Source: Apostichopus japonicus (lineage: Eukaryota; Echinodermata; Holothuroidea; Aspidochirotida; Stichopodidae). From it: a DNA stretch of 64,000 nt. A program made the translations under genes and the position numbers. The notes below the pieces were generated by a model. It was not told the DNA's origin. It ran no database searches and saw nothing but the letters and a program-made list of their open reading frames with translations. Shown one piece after another: positions 14,901 to 25,567 of this stretch. The stretch is from the NCBI RefSeq assembly GCF_037975245.1, contig NC_092579.1, positions 2,221,001 through 2,285,000 on the forward strand. The letters are read 5' to 3'. Numbering within the stretch: the stretch's first letter is position 1; each line of letters starts with the position of its first letter.

Positions 14901-17900
14901 TCGGCAAAGAAATAATGATCCGGTAATGTCTGGTACTCCCTGGGTACTCTTGAGGTAAAATGAAAAGAAGAAAAACAACTTTAAATGTTTTATTTTCGAC
15001 AGAAAAACAATGATGTGGAAAGGTCATGTATACTTATATTTTTGAACTCTAACATAAAATACTCGTAAATTTATGAACATTGCTATTCATGACCGATGTC
15101 CACCAAGCAATATTGATGACTTGAGGTATAGTAATAATATTTGATTTAATATTTGATTTTTATATAGCGCTTTACACCAGCGATAGGTATCAAAGCGCTT
15201 TACAGACGTTATATTACCCCTGGTCAATGATAACCTGTCACAGAGACAATACCTCCAGTCGGCAGCAGTTATATACTGCGCCCAATGACAAGTTACCTCA
15301 CAGGTACCCATTTAACCCCTGGGTGGAGAGAGGCATGTGAGATAAAGCATCTTGCCCAAGGACACAACGTAATGAACTAGGCAGGAATCGAACCAGCAAT
15401 CCTTGGATCACGAGTCCGACGCCTTAACCAATTGGCCACCACGCTCTCTTTAGAATTAACCATTGCGGAATAGTGTCAAAAATTGTAAAGGATCCATTAC
15501 TCTGGAAATTACCAGACTTGCAGAGAATACTGAAAATAACATTGTATTTGCTCAACTAAGACAGCTTAGTAAAAGGTTTTAAGACTAAGACAGCTTAGTA
15601 AAAGGGTAAAAGAGTACTGGCTGGGTACTCTCATGAAGATTGGACAAAATTGATGATTCAATATCCAACTTCCAATGAATGTTCAATGTAAACAGAAAAT
15701 GATGTGGTAAGGAAGAACTCAAAAGAGCTCAAAACTATTTTGAATCATGAATTTAGTCATTAATCGACATAATTTAACGTTCAATTGGCAAAAGAAAACC
15801 TTCTATTAAGCTGTGTAAGTTGAGCAATTACAATGTTATTTTCAGTATTCTCTGCAAGTTTGGTAAATTCCAGAATAATGGATCCTATATTATTTTTGAC
15901 ACTATTCCAAAATGGTTAATTCTAAAGTAGTGCAAACTAACGAAATACTGCGCCACTATAAATGTTATGACTGTTTGGTACTTGGCATATATCATCAACT
16001 TTATATACGTTGTGTAAACCGTAGACACATATTTTGTACACCTTATGCGTTTTGTAATACACTTCACTCATATCTACTGGGGTAACTCACATGCTCTGCA
16101 CACACACACGCAACTCACATGCGCTGCACACACACACCTTACATACACCAAATAAACATACTCATACATACCTCCACGGTTTCATCAGTGCTTTACCACC
16201 GTCGGTAAAAGTTATATTTAATTTGATTTGCGTCCCGCCGCCCATCTGAGCTGTAAATATAAGTTACAAAAACTGTCCAGAATACAAAACACAAAATGAA
16301 ACATATATTTCTATTGCACCAATCATTAAACTTTATTTTAAAACACCCTTCACTAACCCCCTCCCCCTATTCCCTACCCTCCCCAACCAAGTAGTCTTCT
16401 TAAGCCCACTACAAACTGTTACATAGAAAATTGCGGAATGTCGGGCATTGGCATAGGTTTAAGAATATACGAATGATCCTTTTTTTGCCAGTGTAGAGCC
16501 GCGTCGGATTTAGTCGGGAAAACTGAACATGAAGCGTTTTCCCGACTGGCAGTAGTAAAGTGTGCGGGATTCACGACTGGCAGTAGTAAAGTGTGCGGGA
16601 TTCACGACTGGCAGTAGTAAAGTGTGCGGGATCCACGACTGGCAGTAGTAAAGTGTGCGGGATCCACGACTGGCAGTAGTAAAGTGTACGGGATCCACGA
16701 CTGGCAATAGTAAAGTGTGCGGGATTCACGACTGGCAGTAGTAAAGTGTGCGGGATTCACGACTGGCAGAAGTAAAGTGTGCGGGATCCACGACTGGCAA
16801 TAGTAAAGTGTGCGGGATTCACGACTGGCAATAGTAAAGTGTGCGGGATTCACGACTGGCAGTAGTAAAGTGTGCGGGATCCACGACTGGCAATAGTAAA
16901 GTGTGCGGGATTCACGACTGGCAGTAGTAAAGTGTGCGGGATCCACGACTGGCAGTAGTAATGTGCGGGATTCACGACTGGCAATAGTAAAGTGTGCGGG
17001 ATTCACGACTGGCAGTAGTAAAGTGTGCGGGATTCACGACTGGCAGTAGTAAAGTGTGCGGGATTCACGACTGGCAGTAGTAAAGTGTGCGGGATTCACG
17101 ACTGGCAGTAGTAAAGTGTGCGGGATCCACGACTGGCAGTAGTAAAGTGTGCGGGATCCACGACTGGCAGTAGTAAAGTGTGCGGGATCCACGACTGGCA
17201 GTAGTAAAGTGTGCGGGATCCACGACTGGCAATAGTAAAGTGTGCGGGATTCACGACTGGCAATAGTAAAGTGTTTGCGGGATTCACGACTGGCAGAAGT
17301 AAAGTGTGCGGGATCCACGACTGGCAATAGTAAAGTGTGCGGGATTCACGACTGGCAATAGTAAAGTGTGCGGGATTCACGACTGGCAGTAGTAAAGTGT
17401 GCGGGATCCACAACTGGCAGTAGTAAAGTGTGCGGGATCCACGACTGGCAGTAGTAAAGTGTGCGGGATCACGACTGGCAGTAGTAAATTGTGCGGGATC
17501 CACGACTGAAATGTGTCAAGTTTTAACAAATATCAACAATCACGGGTTAATAAATTTACATGTGGTCTAAACGAGCTCCGGTCGTTAACAGCAAACAGTG
17601 GTTGCGTGCGCTGATCAGTCGCTCAGTGTACGGGTCAGTTGCAGGACTATTAGTCTTCACGTTTATAGATGTGCGAAGATCAGCCGTACAGTGTGCGGGG
17701 ATCAGTCGTACAGTGTGCGGGGATCAGTCGTACAGTGCGGTTGGCGTTACTTTGACGAACATACTGTGCACACATTTTACTTAGTACCCATGTCACCCAC
17801 GGGGATATTTCTGAGGTTATATGATGCGTGTTTTCCATAACAAAGCACATTTTGTTGTTGTTCAGGAAACTAAAGTGTATGTCAATGAGAAACCTATATC

Positions 17901-20900
17901 ACAGAGAGACTACAGCAACGTAAAGTTTACTGATGTCATGTAGGAGTACCTTCCTCAGTTTGAATTGTATACAAGTCAACACCTCACAAAGTGAGTGCGT
18001 GCTTAAAATGAAAGGTGTGATTGATATGGTTGGTACTTTAAAGGTGGTAACCGGTGATGTGGCCGGGTGGAAAAAGGCGTTGGCATTTGAAGCATTGAGG
18101 CTTAGCAATCGGGAGGTTCCGGGTTCAATACCCGGCCAGGAGCAATTTACTTGTAGGAAACACTTATCGTTTTTTTTTAGAAACACCGTTTTAATAGAAG
18201 TTTCTATGGCAACACCCCTGTTGTGGGATTCCCCTTTCTAGAGGCAAACTTCGTCCTTTTGGGAAACATCTCTCTTTTAGCGAACGTTTTCCGTGAAAAA
18301 AATCACGAACGTCCATAAATTATAACAGGTTCGCACGTGGCCTCTATATGTTATATCTGTAATATGGACACGTAATAGATGTGAAGTGAAGCATAGACTA
18401 TTTTATTAATATTATAATTTTCGATGTCCCCCTCCCACTCAGGGGCGTAGCGAAGTGGTTTTTGTTGGGGGGGGGGTGTGGAGAATTTGATTTGCCGACG
18501 GATCTGGAAGTGGTGACTGAAATGGGGGAGGGGTCTAAGGAGAGGGTGTCACCCTTTTTTTAGTTTTGAAACGTCCTTAGATGCAATCTGGTGCATATTT
18601 TAAGTCAAATTTGATTTGCCGACGGATCTGGAAGTGGTGACTGAAATGGGGGAGGGGTCTAAGGGGAGGTGGTGTCCCCCTCTCCTTTGGAAATTTTTTA
18701 GTTTTGAAACGTCCTTAGATGAAATCTGGTGCATATTTTAAGTCAAATTTGGCACGGAAGAAGCTCCCATTCTCCTTTTCTCTATTCAGCTTTCCTTCTT
18801 TCTTCCCCTTCCGCCCTTTTCACCTTTTCTCCTTTTGCGACAGACCCAAAATTTGCCGACAGCGACCAAATTATTGGGGGTGTGTGACACCCCTCCCCCC
18901 ACACTCCCCCGCCCCCCCCCCCCCGCCTCCTCCCACTGAGACCAGGTTCGCATTGCTCAGTGTTACTATTCATATAGAACTGTCATGCACATGTACCGCT
19001 GGAGGTGGACAATTAGCTATAACCACAACTTTGCGTTCAGACCTATTTACAGACATTATTTTCCAGTGAAAATATGCCTCAAAATACTATATTTGGTGTC
19101 TAAATACTTATTCATTATCTTTGGGAGGAGCCCCATACCACCCTTCATGACAAACGGCTTCAAAGATGTCGTGCCCACACATAATTCTCTATCAAATTCT
19201 GGATCGTCCCCTAACAGTAATAGCTTAGTTACATATTAACGTTGTAAACAATGCTCGTTTCCATATGTAATATGTAAAAAGATGATATGGACGAGGCAAG
19301 GTTTACATTACAATAATTCAAATATTTCTTTCCAGGCGTTCGTTAGCACTGTGTAAATAATATCGATTTAGTTAAATTCTTTTGAACTTGGCAATTCAAT
19401 CAAGTTTTCAAACCTTTATTGTGTTAGGCATTATAATAAAACTAATAAATAATGGGCTAGTTTGGATCATGTTGAAAAACGAAACAGATTTTGCTTAACC
19501 ACTGATGTATTATTAATTTCATTGGAATTTTATCTGTAATGCTGCAGAAACAGAAAACAAGTATATGACTAATATTATATTCTATTACAGATGAGTATGC
19601 TCCATAACCTTTGTGTAAACAGCAGATGTTATCCACAGGCAAGGTAATGGTTTTTAATTGTTTTAAGTAGCTAGAATTTCTCGTAGATTTGAATCATGCA
19701 GTATTTGTGGTGCATGTCAACACTTTTATCATTTTCGGTTATCATTAAGTTTAATTTTACTTTTCAACATATCAGTTATTTCAAATATCAATACAAAATG
19801 AGGATTAACTCGTGATAAGATATAAAAAGATATAAAAACCATTTGATTCAATGGTCCACTTATAATATTTTCAGTACTTTGTGTTACTTACGTACAGAAA
19901 ACGTAAATGCTTTACGGTATACTATAGAAAGGAAAACATTTACATGGGATTAGGCCTGAATTTCAAAAGGAGAATAAATTGCTTAGTAATCACTGTATGT
20001 AAAACGAACACAAGTAAATTCAAATTAAACCGTCTTGCAATTTACTGTACAATACAACAAAGAGGCTATTCTAGGCTATTCGAAAGAGATAATGAGGGCA
20101 AACTGGAATTATAATTACAATGTTGGTATACCAGAGTAAACTTCGCATGCATTCCAATATCCAGCATCAATAATTAACTTTGTCTCGTTCAAATGGCATT
20201 TGATAAAAATATAATCAATTTTCGTGTTTGAATTCAAATTTTACATATTTACTTTAAACATATACTCACGACAAATAGACATAGTAGAATCCTGGAGATA
20301 CGTCATTAGTGATGTCATCTCGTGTGTACTATTGAATGAATACAGCTGGTATCGGTTGATATCTTGATAAAATTGTTCCCATGGTGAATTATGTCTGTCC
20401 CTGGAAACAGCAAAAATAACAAATGTTATTTATCACTTTTTTATGAAATATTATATAACCGTTACAGGAAGTTTCAAAGACGAAACATGCATTTATGCCA
20501 AAAATAAATAGAGATATAGTGTATAAACCTAGTAGCGACGTGTATATAGGGTTGTCATATCTCCAGAAAAGTAGAGATGTCCCGTTTACTGCAGGATGAA
20601 AGTATAGACTTCCCGGTCGAAGAAAAGCATAAATTCATGTTATTCGTCCTGAATCTTAGTCTTAAAGTAGAAAATAAATTCCTGGTTTGAAATTTACGGC
20701 AATCTGTTGAAATACTGCTCAATACTTATTCAATTCGTTTATAACTGAAAATATACCGTTGATGCCTAATTTAGACACTACTTCATGTAGTCATGTATGC
20801 AATTAGTACTATTTCATTCTGTCATATCAAGCCTACCATTAGTTATTTAAACACATATTCCTAGTTAGCCTATACTCCCGTTTCTATCAGTAGTTAGGTA

Positions 20901-20952
20901 TTTGTTTTCATTGTGTTGACTATTAGTGGTAACTTTCGCACTGATATATGTA

Positions 20953-21049
<97 letters not shown>

Positions 21050-22299
21050 ATCAGTGGTAAGTTAACCACGTATAGTTACTGCCCTATACTGGCAGTGTCT
21101 TAGTATTATATAGTCTGCCAGTAGAGGCTTACATATTAATTCATAGCTACTCTCGTCGGTATTAAGTTAATTTCATTTGTCTGTCTGCCACTAGTGATGA
21201 AAGCACCAAATCTTATTTCCATTCCTACTAGTATTAATTTGAGCCCGGTCATGTCAAAGAGTGGTAATTTAAGCACTAATTTAGAAGGACCCTTTAACTA
21301 GTAGTAATTTAATCTTCCATGCATGATGACCTTTATGCTAGTAGTTATTAACGTATCAATTCATACTCTCACTTCTACTAGTAGTACTTTAAGCCCGTTC
21401 AGATCAACTTGTGGTAATTTAATGCACTAAGTTATACCGATCCTTTTACTAGTAGTAATGTTAGCATCCATCCTTGATGACATGTCTGCTAGTACTGATT
21501 AAAGTATCAATTCATCCTCTCACTTCTACTAGTAGTAATTTAAGCCCGCTCATATCAACTAGTGGTCATTTTATACACTAAGTTATACCGATCCTATTAA
21601 TTTTAGCATCCATCCTTGATGACCTGTCTGCTAGTACTGATTAAAGTATCAATTCATCCTCTCACTTCTACTAGAAGTAATTTAAGCCCGTTCATATCAA
21701 CTAGTAGTAATTGTATGCACTAATGTATTCCGACCTTTTACTAGTAGTAATGTTAGCATCCGTCCATGATGACCTGCAGTCTGCTAGTACTGATTTAAGT
21801 ATCAATTCATACTCTTATTTCTAATTGTAGTAGTTTATACGCTAATTCATACTGACCTGTATACTACTATTAACTTAAATACTTACGGATCCTTATAGAT
21901 CACCAATTTATCATCTTCTGTTAAATCTCTAGGTAATGGATTAGAACTTCCGTGATCCCTGAATAAGGCGTCAAATTTATTCCTGTTTACAACTTTAATG
22001 TAAGGAACAAAGGGTGGTTGCTTGTGACGTGGAACCACAAAGATTGTACTTTCATCCGGCGTTCCAGCTTTCTTTGAATTAAGTAATCTCTCTTGAATCT
22101 TCTCATCAGTTGAAAGGTCCATAAAATTTCTCATCCCACGAAAGACTGAGTTATAAACTTGATCAGAACACTTTCCTTCTCTAGTTTTCATATACAGTAG
22201 ATACTGGGTAGGTAAAATAATGAAAACAAGGCAGCCGCATAACAAAATTAAAAAAACTGTGAAGGAATTCACACCTCTAGTTATGATGAGAAACTTCAT
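5990..22299 (-). CDS. FAM20C: FAM20C-type secretory-pathway protein kinase, 10 exons, 515 aa
   Basis: Coding exons in transcript order: 22299-21887, 20400-20270, 16250-16172, 14948-14856, 14506-14391, 12774-12588, 11911-11799, 7477-7396, 6920-6861, 6263-5990. All junctions are GT..AG and phases agree, giving 1548 nt. Residues about 13-29 form a type II signal-anchor, fitting a Golgi kinase of the Fam20/Four-jointed family that phosphorylates secreted proteins. INRYQLYS (exon 2) and the A/C-type N-terminal layout favour FAM20A/C over FAM20B. Compared with human FAM20C, the nucleotide-binding lysines map to K191 (TQIKL) and K205 (LMKPW), the metal-binding Glu to E226 (IERHTAE), the catalytic Asp to D381 (FDRH) and the metal-binding Asp to D401 (HLDQG). 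The spacings 14, 21 and 20 equal those in the human protein. E226 argues against a FAM20A-type pseudokinase, which has Gln there. The [16 protein letters not shown] segment and the double Cys (423-424) are also conserved. Odd points: the usual DRHHYE is DRHTYN and LDNG is LDQG. The A-versus-C paralogue choice needs a tree. Confidence 0.95.
8529..8692. repeat. foldback (long inverted repeat) element
   Basis: Two arms of about 75 bp, starting acaaataatgaatgg and ending ccattcattatttgt, surround a short centre at gaggctgcgcctc. The arms share the gtgcaaatatttca segment with a few mismatches. It looks like a foldback MITE and lies in FAM20 intron 7. No internal coding sequence. Confidence 0.8.
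9578..9935. mobile_element. short hAT-like element with terminal inverted repeats
   Basis: The left end begins CAGGGGCGTCGGAGC and the right end is the complement of CAGGGGCGTCGGAAGC; both ends also carry a GGTACGGCAG block. Inside, near 9770-9850, is the palindromic module centred on gcgccaaccatggtggcgc shared with seven other loci. Flanks are TA-rich, so the target-site duplication cannot be resolved. Lies in FAM20 intron 7. Confidence 0.65.
10283..11442. mobile_element. cluster of hAT-like fragments with three copies of the palindromic module
   Basis: Three copies of a roughly 90-bp module (near 10565-10660, 11175-11275 and 11330-11442) each run from a gtgccatttccggcgatctg-like start to a gcgctccgcttagatagt-like end. 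A right terminus resembling catacgcccctgg occurs near 11283-11297. Borders between individual insertions are blurred. This fills much of the right part of FAM20 intron 7. Confidence 0.55.
13758..14182. repeat. foldback element in FAM20 intron 5
   Basis: The arms begin with cgatactcat and continue through a well matched block around gttacgaacacaaagtagta and actgatgcacggttgt. The left arm covers about 13758-13860 and the right arm about 14080-14182, with roughly 220 bp between. A 78-codon minus-strand frame in the centre contains TCYYG, which superficially resembles a FAM20 motif, but the genuine exon with that motif region is at 12774-12588. Confidence 0.75.
15140..15447 (-). mobile_element. 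tRNA-derived SINE
   Basis: On the minus strand the head reads GTGGCCAATTGGTTAAGG, a box A match, and GGTTCGATTCC, a box B match, with the tRNA-like region at about 15447-15365. The 3' part carries AAAGCGCTTTGA and AAAGCGCTATATAAA, like the tail of the LINE at 30.1 kb. That supports mobilisation by that LINE family. Lies in FAM20 intron 3 and abuts the arm of a foldback element. Confidence 0.8.
15448..15930. repeat. foldback element next to the SINE
   Basis: Two arms of about 110 bp face each other: 15448-15560 and 15800-15930. Both carry tttagaattaacca, tggatcc and cttgcagagaatactgaaaa or its near copy. The loop has a short direct repeat (agacagcttagtaaaagg) and a stretch near 15612-15710 that weakly echoes the start of FAM20 exon 4. 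The SINE insertion sits exactly at the left edge. Confidence 0.75.
16543..17512. repeat. 31-bp minisatellite, about 31 copies, in FAM20 intron 2
   Basis: The unit contains gtgcgggattcacgactgg followed by cagtagtaaa. Copies differ mainly at gattc or gatcc and at cagtagta or caatagta. A few copies are shorter or longer (near 16960, 17273 and 17468). As 31 is not a multiple of three, the unit stays open through three frames on the minus strand and yields long repetitive open frames; these are artefacts, not genes. It ends about 290 bp before exon 3 in transcript direction. Confidence 0.95.
17685..17745. repeat. short tandem repeat related to the 31-bp array
   Basis: Two to three copies of gtgcggggatcagtcgtaca stand just beyond the minisatellite. 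They share gtgcggg and the gat/cgac-like spacing with its unit. They may be an early, differently amplified form of the same sequence. Confidence 0.6.
18055..18150 (+). repeat. tRNA-like sequence, probable SINE fragment
   Basis: A ccgggttcaatacccgg arm forms a perfect 5-bp stem with a T-loop-like TTCAATA, and gtggccgggtgg precedes it at roughly box A distance. The anticodon arm is not convincing, so a functional tRNA gene is unlikely. Lies in FAM20 intron 2. Confidence 0.45.
18440..18745. repeat. hAT-like left terminus and a two-copy direct repeat
   Basis: CAGGGGCGTAGCG at 18440 matches hAT-like termini in this window. After it, a block of about 125 bp starting gatttgccgacggatctgg is present twice (from about 18488 and 18611), the second copy with a small insertion. 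A right terminus was not found with confidence. Confidence 0.6.
20943..21047. repeat. TA microsatellite
   Basis: About 100 bp of alternating TA with a few interspersed G residues, in FAM20 intron 1. Confidence 0.95.
21050..21870. repeat. degenerate tandem array, unit about 155 bp
   Basis: Each unit contains ctactagtagtaatttaag, a gatcctttt-like block, gttagcatccatcc and gctagtactgattaaagta. The three units after 21370 are well preserved; copies before that are decayed. The array ends about 15 bp from the 5' splice site of FAM20 exon 1, whose exon end is 21887. Confidence 0.8.
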
Positions 22300-22390
22300 G
22301 TTTGCTGGTCTTAGCTAATAGATGTATAGACCCACATCTGATTTGTCACAAAAGCAGTTCAAATTATAAGCGTTCATCGATATTTTCGCA

Positions 22391-22399
22391 CTTTATATA
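22391..22399 (-). promoter_or_regulatory. TATA box of the FAM20 gene
   Basis: TATATAAAG on the minus strand, about 92 bases before the ATG at 22299. At the usual 25-30 base distance the transcript would start near 22365 and have a leader of about 65 bases. No upstream coding exon is needed, as the first exon already supplies the signal-anchor. Confidence 0.55.
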
Positions 22400-22409
22400 A
22401 ACAGCTGTG

Positions 22410-25215
22410 TTCTGTTTTGCCACGTAATTTTTAGGACATGATAGTATCGAGGGGTTTATTATTTGTCTCACGTCGTAATCATTTTTTTATGCACAGTTCA
22501 TTTTACATAACGCCATCATTTATTGTTTTATTTAATCATTTATTTAAGCACAATGCACATTGCAGTAGTGTTTTTCATGTGAAATATCAAGAGAATAACA
22601 GGTTGATAATTCACGAAAAGAAAAGGGTTTTCACCTAAGCCAACACATATATCTTTGTTATTAGTAAAACAGGCCCTTCTGGAATACAACAACCTTTAAT
22701 AAGACAGATATATCTCGAGTTGAAACGCTGTGAAGATCATCAAAAGTGGACATATAGGAAGCCCAGCTGACGTTATATTTGTTAGCGCGTATATCTGTCT
22801 AGGATTGCACTAGCCGACAATTAGCCAGATGATCAGGAGGAAATAACGGCGAAGAAACAAGAAGGTATCCTTATCGCAAGAAAGAGTTAAAAATAGTAGA
22901 CTTAATATGAGAAAATTGTCATTTTTTTAAGGAACTAGACATTCCGAAAATAATTTGGAAACTTATTGATATTCTACCGAAGATTCTTGGACCTAACCAA
23001 ACCCGGGTATTACTCTGGAAGATATTTGCCACACGATGTGCAGATGGAAAGTGTCTTAAAATTATAAAATGTTCAAAGCAACCTATTTGCTTGTAGCTAC
23101 ATATTATGTGTGTTCTTAAGTGCCTTTCATTAACACAATAGTAACTGTATTTGATAATGTTCCTCTCGCTGATATATATTTGCTCGTTTGAATCACGTAT
23201 TCAGTGAACCAGAATACCACGACACAGATTCAAAAGGGGCCACTAAAGTTGACTGTTACAGGGCTCTCTACGTTGGTAGACCAGTGGTAGCTGGACCATG
23301 CAATCCCAATGGTAATGCGACCAGCAAGCACCTTTGGCATGCATGTGTGGCATTATCGAACCTAAACACGGTATCTTATTGCAGTTAATGCGGTTGAAAT
23401 GCGTAGGCTTGCCATTTGCTTTTCAATTAGTTGTCCTTACACGTTTATATGGTACCAGGGTTATGGCGTTTACAATTGTGTCAGCAAGAAGACATGTCGA
23501 CTTTGTAGATTTGGGGAATTAGTTTATAAGTGGTGAAAGCTTCACCTCTATGGTTATGAGTTATGGCTTCTATGCACTTAACCGATGCCGTGAAGGGGTG
23601 TTTGTATAACGGATCATGTACACCTGCTATATTTACGGCACCCGGTCAAAACGGCACTATCAACTGAAAGCGATCTCCGCGGGAAACAAAATCACCGCAA
23701 CAAAGAACTCTAAACCATGCCCTACCTATAGCATCCAATCATCACAACCCCAAAACCGCTAAAAGCTCACCTTATCGCCCCGCACTCAAGCACTATCGCC
23801 CGGAGATGACATATATTGGCAAACGGCGAAAGTCCGCCTCATCTTCGAGTAATTAGTCATAGTTAATCACCGACAGAACTCCTCGCCTCCCATGAAAGGC
23901 TTTTGCAAAGAATAATAATATCACGCCTTGGTAAAACTCGTACAGTTACACGAATGAGCCAATGTAATAATTGTGAATTAAAAGAAGTTCTCGCGTGAGT
24001 GAATAGCATTTAACTTAAACAACGTTGTCAAAATCTTGTTTATTAAAACTTGGTAGTTAAAAGTGCTTGATCAGTATTATCAGTTATATAATTCACCTCA
24101 AAATCACAACATTCTTCTACAAGATTGAAAGTGTCCAACTGGACTATCACGGATATTCGTTGTACACTATCATCACTAGGAATAGCCCATCCCACTTAAT
24201 ACAAAGATATATACTCCAATATATAACTTGCGCCCAGCAGCGATTTACACAATCAACAAAGAACATGTTTTTCGTCCGCCCCTCAAAATGCCTACCACAA
24301 CTGCCAGTGATGTCGTTTTATCTACATTATGAATATTCATGAAGCTCAGGGCGGAACATGTCAGAGAACCCGGATAAGATCAGAGTGATCAGTTAAACTC
24401 CGAGTACTTGGTTCAGATCAGAGTGACCAGTTAAACCCCGAGTAATTGGTTCAGATCAGAGTGATCAGTTAATCCCCGAGTAATTGGTTCAGATCAGAGT
24501 GATCAGTTAAACCCCGAGTAATTGGTTCAGATCAGAGTGATCAGTTAAACCCCGAGTAATTGGTTCAGATCAGAGTGATCAGTTAAACCCCGAGTAATTG
24601 GTTCAGATCAGAGTGATCAGTTAAAGCCCGAGTAATTGGTTCAGTTCAGAGTGATCAGATAAACCCCGAGTAATTGGTTCAGATCAGAGTAAATGTGTTT
24701 CTTTCCATGTCATGTAAGCGCATTTTCAGGAAATAATGTGATATGGATGCAATCAGCATTACCTGTCAAAGAAATTAACAAATGGTCAAAGTGGTGTTTG
24801 TTCTCTTGCATTAGCCTACAAACAATTAAAAATGTTTTGAGAATTTTTTTGTAATATATTTTGCACTAACATGTTATTTTGGGCATGATAAAACTAGCCG
24901 GGTATGCTTCCGAAAACAGCATTAACAGTCGTCATACATTTTCCTGTCATTGTGATCTTCCTTCAATACTTCTAGATATGAAATTGTCCATGTTATCAGC
25001 GTTATAAGGAACACAATGTTGATAAGAAGCAAGAATGATTCCCATCACAAGATAGTCATCATCGGTTAGTGTCACATAATCATTACGTTATATTTTACTG
25101 AGGGTAAAACATGACACCATAATCGAAATCTATTTAATGTTTCTGGTACTTATATATTCATTCGCCTTTACATACCATCATGTAAAGCAATTAATAGGTG
25201 GGGGGGGGGGTATAC
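22410..25215. other. intergenic region between FAM20 promoter and lectin 3' end
   Basis: No exon or known domain was recognised on either strand. Short open frames at 22438-22638, 23188-23522 and 24067-24342 have no splice context or family resemblance. The one clear structure is the 38-bp tandem array at 24376-24690. Confidence 0.55.
24376..24690. repeat. 38-bp tandem repeat, about 8 copies
   Basis: The unit joins gatcagagtgatcag to ttaaaccccgagtaattgg and ends ttca. Copies are nearly identical, with single-base changes, for example gaccag near 24425 and agcccg near 24625. High identity points to recent amplification. Confidence 0.95.
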
Positions 25216-25221
25216 AATTGG

Positions 25222-25227
25222 TTTATT
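25222..25227 (-). terminator. candidate polyadenylation signal of the lectin gene
   Basis: AATAAA on the minus strand, about 340 bases after the lectin stop codon. No closer canonical signal was noticed. Confidence 0.4.
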
Positions 25228-25567
25228 TGTTACAACTTTTCATTGATATAAATACTTGAACGCATGCGTGTGACATCTTCAACTGTTTGAAATCCTCCTT
25301 TTAATAACACATGCAGACCTGCACCAGATTATCAGAGGATGTGTCTCTTCCTCGGCCACCGTTAGTGATTGGCGACTTAGACCTTATAGTCACTGGATGT
25401 ATATAGATTCTCTCGTACTGGAATAACTTCAATATTTTAGCACGAAATTGCCTGTTTAAACAAGCAAATGTCCTTCATAGAACAACCATATTTTACTAAT
25501 TCTAAAATACATAAGACAGAAGCATTATTAATATTGAAGGCCTCCTTTAGTGACACAATCATTCACC

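Noticed and set aside
16510-17503. Long minus-strand frames with repeated SRTLYYCQS-like peptides
   Set aside because: Artefact of the 31-bp minisatellite; the same peptide occurs in three frames, without start context or domain.
18055-18150. Functional tRNA gene
   Set aside because: The T arm is good but the anticodon and acceptor stems do not close; more likely a SINE fragment.
23188-23522. Candidate plus-strand exons between FAM20 and the lectin
   Set aside because: No similarity to any known domain, and no coherent splice partners.
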